Assembly (NCBI RefSeq): GCF_047495875.1
Contig: NC_092463.1
Span: 35,405,724-35,469,723, forward strand
Direction: 5' to 3'
Source: Pithys albifrons albifrons
Lineage: Eukaryota; Chordata; Aves; Passeriformes; Thamnophilidae
Length of the DNA stretch: 64,000 nucleotides
A model generated the notes under the pieces. The model was not told the DNA's origin. It saw nothing but the letters and a program-made list of their open reading frames with translations, and ran no database searches. The first letter of the stretch is position 1. Every line of letters starts with the position of its first letter. Position numbers and translations under genes: made by a program. Below are positions 57,031 to 64,000 of the stretch, in pieces.

Positions 57031-60000
57031 ACACAGAGTAGTTTCTAATAAGCACGTGCCATTGAGTGTAAACTCAAGAGGAAGTTTACATCCTAGTGCT
57101 GGTTACTTTTTCAAGCTGAAGCTGAGATGCAATTATGTTACATTCATTTACTTGAAAACTGTTGGTTTTGAGCAAATGATCTGTCTTGCATGCTGCTTCA
57201 GTTTCCAAGCTGTGGTATTTATTCTAGCACAGCCTGGAACTCACAACATGAAGCTATTGAAGAATAGTGAAAAATATGACATTGCTGGTGATGCTTTTCA
57301 GGGGAAGTAAAATGCAAAGTGTAATCAAAAAGAGCAAACTGTCAGATTAAGACTGAAGATTTTAAATTACTTTAGTTTTAACTAGTACGAGGTGTTTATT
57401 AGCTGAATAATAAGATTCTTTCTCTTTTTGTATGATTTCTACCTTCACCATAGCTTGGACTTTATCAGTTAGGTATTTTTAGAAACTTCACTCCTCCTTC
57501 CCCTGCCAGAAGCCACATCAGAACATAGTATTCTAGGATACAGTGTTTAATGTTCCGCTCTAAATATGAGATACTTTTCTATTCCTAGATTGTACTTGGT
57601 CTTGCCTGATGGTGCTGTGCCAAGAAGCGGGCAGACCGAAGGAAGAGATTTGTTTTTTGGTTCTGCTCTCATCTGGGAGCGATGCGCAGCAGGGAGCATG
57701 AGAAAGGGGTCAGGAGTTGGAAGTTGGACCCTTCTTTTGTCATATCCATACACTCATGCTTAAGGAGTGTAAAGGAGGTATGTAAGGGCTTTGCCCTGAG
57801 CCTTCGTTGGTGTCTGTTATGGCCTGAGGAGACGGGCAGAGAGGTGCTAAACCTGCCTGCTTCCCGAATTCAGGAGAACTGGAAGACAAATATCCCACTC
57901 TTGGAGGCAGAGCAAACACACACAGGCAGAATCCTATCAATCACCCACATTAGGTCCAGTGAGGTGGTTGCTCAGAACTGAGTTCCCCCTGCTGTTTTAA
58001 CACCATTTAGCAACCTGAGCTACTGACTCTGCCTTAATTGCAGCCAAAGGTCCTTATGAATAATTCTGCTTAATTATAGGTGAATGTCTGAAGCTGAAGC
58101 CTACTACCCATAATGATAGGAGTACATTCAGATTCCTTGAATTATACCTAGACTTTGGATGGGATAAACTCTATTACTCTTCTACAGCATGCGCTGAGAT
58201 TCTGAATTCCTTGGGCATCAGAAAGCATCTGTCCGGAACCCCAGAGGCCATATCAGTTCCAGTGCAGTTCAGATTCCATCATCTGAACCCCATGTCAACA
58301 AAACCTTTCCAGGAGTGGAAACTGTTCTACCTGAAGAATGAGAGACTGCAATTGGAGACCCTGCCAAATAGATTTTTCTTCTCCATTGGGCTGATATCTG
58401 GGAATAAAGCCAGCTGGAAGAAAATCTTCCTAACTCTGATCATATTTGCAATCAGTTTTTATGCCAGATGTTGCCTCAGAAAATATGAAAGTCAGCAGAC
58501 AGTAGTTTTAATACCCAGCTTTGCAACCTGAAAGGGCTGAGTTTTACATAAAGAAAAGAAAATGAATTTTTGCTGCTTCCTTCACATGTACAGAGTCACT
58601 GTATGTAGCCAAACAATGTAAAATCATGTGGAAAGAACAGATGGGAATCCAAGAAGTTAATAAATGCCCTGTAACAAAAACCTGCTGTGTAACAGAAAGA
58701 ATTCTACAGATGCCTTCGTTTTGAAGAATAAGTTAAGAGATGCCTGACTTTCTTAATTTGATGTTCAGAATTGACAGAGAAGAAGCTGAGAGTAAATTGA
58801 GCTGCTTTTCAGGAAATCCTGGAAAATGATGTTTTGTTGGAGAGAAAGAAGGGTTGAGTACAATCAATGTTAGACAGGAACAGTTTCAGTTCTTTGCTCT
58901 GTCACTTTTTTAGTACATAAATGGTACAAATGGATTTCTATGGGATCTGTGCCTCCCACTTCCATCTGTGAAGAGGAATAATAGCACCCTCCCTAAGCAA
59001 TGCATAGCCAATGTGATAGTGAAGCTCTGTGTTAAATGTATTGGATAAACTTGGCAGCAGGAGGATCTCAAGATTATTGGAAGGTAATTTAAATTAATCA
59101 CAGGATTTTGTGGTGAAAGAAATCTCATCCTTCATCGTCTCTGAAACAGAATCCCACAGACAAGCAAGAGGGGGTCCCCTGTACCTCTTTACTGTAGCAC
59201 ATAGGCAATGTGCAGCTACTGTATCATTGAATGTACTAAAGGCCGCGCAATGCATAGTTTCCCATAATGGTTTTGCAGAATTGGTATTTCTTATATATGT
59301 GTATGTAGGTCATATCCTGCAGTTTGTCTGCTTGAACTAACAGTCTTACTGGACTTAGTGATTTGGGCTTTCTTGTACAATTTTTTCCTTCCAACTCTCC
59401 TGTATTTTAGCACAGCATAGGGATGAGATTCATGAGATGGTGCTAGTACAGGTCTGTGGCTCTGAGGAACATCATGGTGAGACACCCATGCAGGATGTCT
59501 GCTACACAGCATCACTGTGCCCAGGCAAATTGTTCTGCTGCGATTTGGGTGCAATTCTCTTGGACATGGGGTAGGTGCTGATTGTATGGCAGCTCTGAGC
59601 TACCCAAATGAAGCAAATCATAAGGCAAATGTGATCTTCTGGTTTATTGAGCAAAGTGTCTCTTCTAGAGGTAGGAAGTACACCAGTGGTTTGCAAGGTA
59701 CTGAGGAGACCCTGTCCAGAACATTGGGTGTTATTCCATTATTGGGAAATCCTGCAGGCAAGACTCTGGTGTTAAGAAAGATTAAGTTTGAGACAGCAGG
59801 ACTAGTTAGGATGATCAGTGAACCAGTAGCTAGCCTTAGGACAGAACGCTAATAGTGCTTCTATCTTTGCGCCTGTAAAATGAAATTTGAGGCAGGATGT
59901 GTCAGACCTTTAAAAATATGCAAAGCACCAGGCACCTTGCCCAACCAGTGCCTTTTACATATCCTTCATTTTGTTGTGCTAACCCAGGTGCATGTCACAG

Positions 60001-62040
60001 TCAACCTCAGAAATGCAGACTCTGAAGAAGCCACTCCTGTGAAAACCACGGTGGTTTTGTTGTTGACTTCAACATGAGCAAGACCTACAGAAAACTCCCT
60101 TTTCCTTGCTCTGAACATTTAGCCCTTAAGTGAAGTGGAATTAATACCATTGTGCTGTGTGGCTTGAAACTAGCACAACTGGAGCAGAAGTCAATTTGCT
60201 GTATTTGAAAGAAAATTAATTAAGGCCTCATTTCTTTCCCTCAGAGAGAAAAGCTCTGGGTAGTTTCCAGGAGATGATTTTTTTGAGCTTCTCTGGTACA
60301 AGCCTGTGTGTACAGAACAAATGTTGTACAGCTTCAAGCCCCAAATCGCTATAAATTCCAGGCTGTGAGTTGAGTCTTTTGTCTCCCATGATGGCATGGC
60401 AAGCCCTGGCAGCTGCTCCACAACGGCATGTTGCATTTCAAGTCACAGAAAGGAAAAATCTCTTAGTACAGTGAATATTTGCAGTACTCTGAGAAGCGAA
60501 AAATCATGGCAAGAATGATGCTTATAGTGTGGTTTAGCCTTACCTGTCCTTCATCAGCAGCCTATAAATTTGAGTGCCTCAGCAAGGTAGGAGAGTGGAT
60601 GGTGTGCCAAGTTTTCTCTTTTGTTGTTGTTTTTCCCATGTTGCTTCAGTACTCTTTTGGAGATGAGTTGCTCTATTTACATCTGCTCTGAATACTAATA
60701 AATGAATGATGCCCTGCTAAATACAAAAAAGGTACATATGTTCCAGTGTATGATCCTGGAAGTGTAACCAAGGGCTAGCAGAACAGGAGTTGTGTGTGGA
60801 AGGAAATGGGAAAAAACCAAAGCAAAACAGGAGAGGTAAATTCTGCAGGAGGCTAATGGGCTATGTGGGTTTCAGAAGCACTTGAAAACTGATTTATTCC
60901 TGCATAAATCCCATTTCTAACAAGTTGCCAATGAATAGGTCACAGAGGTGTTACCAGCAAGAAGGAAAAGGAGCAAGAGTGTGCATGGCTGTTACCTACA
61001 CGCATGTGGGAAATGTTGTTTGCTAAAGTCACACCTGACATGCTGCCAACTCTGAGGAACCAAAGCCATCTCTGGTGTGATGCCACCTGTTCTGGTGTGA
61101 TTCACACCTCTGGTTTGAAGCTACCTGCTTTCCCAGTGGAATCTGTATGGGGCCTGAGGAGGGGTGGCCTGGAGCAGGGGTGGGGTGGCGTTGATGGAAG
61201 CAGTCAAATGTGAGTAGCTCCCCTGCATCTGAACAGTAAGAACTGTCTCCCTGAGAAGAAAAGGTTTGTGAGAGAGTCCTCTGAAGCCAAAAAGTCTTTG
61301 GTGGCTGAGCTGGGAGCTGAAGGGTCTCTGGGAGCTTGTCCTTCAAGTGAGACTGTCTCAGTCTTTTGGTTTGCCGGCTGAGCAGCAATGTGGAGGAGGG
61401 ATCAAATGGCATGGAACAGGTACAGCGCTCCCTCCTTGTCTGCAGGAACACATAGTGCTGGACAGGAGGATGTCACACAGGATGGTAACATTGACAGGGC
61501 TCATGGCCAAGGGTGGATTGTGTGACAGCCTGAGGTAACATTATCTCTTAGGCTATGTTTTTTTCTCCTCTGATAGTGCTTAGGCTGTCATGAGACCTTT
61601 TCCAGCTGAGCACTACCATCAGGAATCATATTTTACCTATGGCTTCTCTCGGAAGTGAAATTGCCTTTAAACTGGAGTCATGTTAAATGTGGCACCTGAA
61701 CAGACATCAATAACTTCTGAAGTCCATCATGGGATGGAAGCGATGGTCAGGCATATATAGGAGGCTGAAAAGTACTATTTGTTTTCACAGGATGTGATGG
61801 GCTTCCAGCAGTTTGAAGGACATGGTAAGAATTTCATGTCTGGAATTCAAATATGTTTCTTTTATCTGAATAATCCAGTGGCAGGTCTGGATCTGGAGGG
61901 CAGAAACTCTCCCTGTGGGGTCTATCAAGGCGTGTAGAACAGTGTGAAATTACAAAACTATGAAAGATTCTTTATATAGCTGTAAAACGTATTCTCCAGC
62001 CCAGCCTCTTCTACTGCCCAAAATGAAATGTTTCAATGAA
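57031..62040. other. Intergenic stretch
   Basis: No coding exon supported. A 106-codon ORF at 58211-58531 with a hydrophobic segment is discussed in the findings but not called. No satellites and no CR1 copy that I can place. Confidence 0.5.
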
Positions 62041-62119
62041 TTATTTCTTCTAATTTCTATTCAAGCAACCTGAAAGTGAACATCAGGAAAATTGTGTCAA
62101 AATACCCGAGCTGAGACTT

Positions 62120-62410
62120 GAAGTTTTGTGCCTTGGGGAGAGGTACTCTGATGATGGCAGCTTCCGATCTTCCCTTGTTGACATGTGTCATAAAGGGAAA
62201 ATGCTTCACCTCACTGGCCAGAACCTGGAGCCTGACAAGAATGGAATCAGTAGGTCACAAGCACTGGGCTGGAAGAGGGATGTAACTTTTTTGAGGGCAG
62301 TCAGTGGCATTTACTTCTCTGAAGCATCGATGACTGGCTATTGCTAGAAAAACAATGTTGGATTAGACATTGGTGGTCTGATGCAGTATGGCAAATACAA
62401 AGTAAAAGGC
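62120..62410 (+). mobile_element. Old CR1/L3-like LINE 3' fragment
   Basis: GCACTGGGCTGGAAGAGGG, then GTTGGATTAGACATTGG and TGGTCTGATGCAGTATGGCA, recalls the 3' end of ancient CR1/L3-type elements of reptiles and mammals (GGGCTGGATGGACCATTGG, TCTGACCCAGTATGGCA). It appears to contain a duplicated or mosaic copy of this motif. It is too diverged to assign a subfamily or exact edges. Confidence 0.5.
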
Positions 62411-62759
62411 ATTAGTTAATGTGTGTGTGATACTTTGGATAGTCTGTAAATGCTGATTTTTGTGAATCTGCAATAAACAAAAAACCAGGTGCCATCACAG
62501 CGTATCTGAGGAGCACAACATGTTAATTATGGCTCGATGCAGTTATAAAGAGAAACATGTATGAATGAGGAAACATAGTAGATAAATTAAACTTCTAAAT
62601 GTTTAAAAACATTAGCTGCCTGAACCCAAAAATGTGACAAAGCAGCCCCCAGTGAGATGGCATTTCAGTGAGAGTTTGCCAGGAGTTGCACCTTTTTGTA
62701 TTGTGTTAGGTTGAACTGGCAAAATGCCAACTGCCCAGCACAGAGAGGTAATTTCTCCT

Positions 62760-62772
62760 CCCCCCCCCCCCC
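62760..62772. repeat. Poly-C run of 13
   Basis: An uninterrupted homopolymer within a purine/pyrimidine-skewed patch (about 62750-62800). Such runs are prone to sequencing and length error. Confidence 0.9.
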
Positions 62773-63699
62773 AAGGGAAAAGGAGGGAGGAAAAACCCCC
62801 AAAAAGGATGCCATGAGCAGAGGGAGCTGCGTGGCAGTCTCCTCACAGCTCTTTTCTTTGAGAGTTATGAAGGTTTTTGAATTTTTCGTCCAGGTCCAGA
62901 ACAGCTGCACTAACTGGTCAAACCACAGCAAAATGCAAAGGTGGAAGGAAGAGAGTGAAAATACTGGCCTGCATCCGAGATTTCACAAAAAGAGCAGCTG
63001 TGTGAATCAGCAGGTTTGTGTGCAGCTCTAGCTCCCACTCTCTTCCTTCCTGCCTTCAGGCATGTTTTCCGGATGATGATGTAGTTTTTTTCCTGCTTTT
63101 TGGTTTTGAAGTGCTTACAAGGGGAGTATTTATAGGGAATGTTTTGTGATGTACCATATTCATCTCCTACATTCAATCAAGTGATGGTAAGACATTGGTA
63201 AGTCATAACCTATTATGGGATTTTACTATGAATGATCACTGTGCTATTGCAGAAAAATATGAAAAGTAAACTTCCCTCCACCTCTCCAGTAGAGTTACAT
63301 GTGCTTCCTTCCCCATATAAGAGGGAGAACAGCTCACTCTCCCCAGTAAAATAGGAATAATGATAGTTGCAATATGGAAGGTGTTAGTTCAAGGAATAGA
63401 AAAGAAAGCAAAGCAATGAATCCTTCTCGACTCTGTAAATATATGATGAACAGAGGAGATGGCAAGAAGGTGTAGAACATCCCCGTACATCTGTGCACAC
63501 TAAACCCCTGTGAGTGTGCAACCTCCTGCCACAGCTCAGCCTTAGACCTTGCAGCCAACAACCTGCCCTGCTGGTGCTGCACAGCAGGACGGAGCCAGCT
63601 GTGGATCGTGCTCCCCCAGGCCTGCCACCAGCGGGGGCCAGCCGGGTGGGGACACGAAGACTTTACCACCAGGTAAGCTGGGAGGTGGGTGCCTGCTGC

Positions 63700-64000
63700 A
63701 GGAGCATCAGCGTGGCTTGCTCCGTGGTGTGTCTGCAGCAGCGCGCCCACGGCCGCACCTCTCCGCTGCCCGAGCTCCGCTGCGCGGCGCGGCACGGCAC
63801 AGGCACCGGGGAGTGACAGCGCAAGGAAACGTCCCGGGCTGTGCAGCGCCGCTCTCCCTGCTGCTGCGGAGCCGCTCCTGCTCCAGCACAAGCCCGGAGA
63901 GGGCTCCAGCTCCGCTCACAGCTGCTGTTCCCGGTGCGAGGCCGGCAGCGAGCGCCACGTGTGCCTGCGGCCACACGCCGCGACGCCCAGCGGAGAGGGG
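63700..64000. promoter_or_regulatory. CpG-rich region at the window edge, candidate promoter of the next gene
   Basis: CpG density and G+C rise strongly from about 63700 to the end, with GCGCGG, CCGCGACG and CACGTG (E-box, 63956) strings. Only its left edge is in the window. Gene order in mammals places SUSD6 next to CCDC177 on this strand, so this could be its first, noncoding exon and promoter. No SUSD6 coding sequence is visible, so the assignment is inference. Confidence 0.45.

Noticed and set aside
63334..63891. 185-codon ORF on the - strand
   Set aside because: Its upstream part lies in CpG-rich DNA and the rest in ordinary sequence; composition looks like chance and no domain is seen.

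Overview
The window is vertebrate genomic DNA, most likely from a bird. Its genes are spliced, introns and intergenic stretches are long, and CpG is depleted except in two islands. The recognisable interspersed repeats are CR1 LINEs with the avian-type 3' end, plus two 5S rRNA-derived SINE copies. No prokaryotic, viral or organellar genes were recognised.

Layout: (1) 1-1193 is upstream and 5' UTR sequence. (2) 1194-26973 on the + strand holds a complete PLEKHD1 gene. Thirteen coding exons with GT..AG borders and consistent phases join to 503 codons plus a stop, encoding a pleckstrin homology domain followed by a long coiled coil. Its introns carry CR1 fragments, a (GGGGA)n satellite and a full-length 5S-derived SINE. 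(3) 26974-49404 is about 22 kb of intergenic sequence, beginning with the PLEKHD1 3' UTR. It has no ORF I can support as a gene. (4) 49405-51303 on the - strand is the single coding exon of CCDC177 (632 aa). It sits in a CpG island that extends to about 52450 and is preceded by a likely 5' UTR intron. (5) 52450-63600 is intergenic, with a second 5' truncated 5S SINE and an old CR1-like repeat. (6) 63700-64000 turns CpG-rich again and probably marks the promoter side of the next gene. By mammalian gene order this would be SUSD6, but no coding exon of it is visible.

PLEKHD1 and CCDC177 lie tail to tail, as in mammals (conserved synteny, from memory). Both encode mainly coiled-coil proteins of poorly known function. 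Nothing in the sequence shows that they act together.

The most unusual content is the pair of 5S rRNA-derived retroposons, at 11708-11990 (-) and 56757-57021 (+). Each is flanked by its own perfect target-site duplication, and they share a non-5S body ending in a GAT-type tail. SINEs are scarce in birds, so this family deserves identification. No novel multi-gene system was found.
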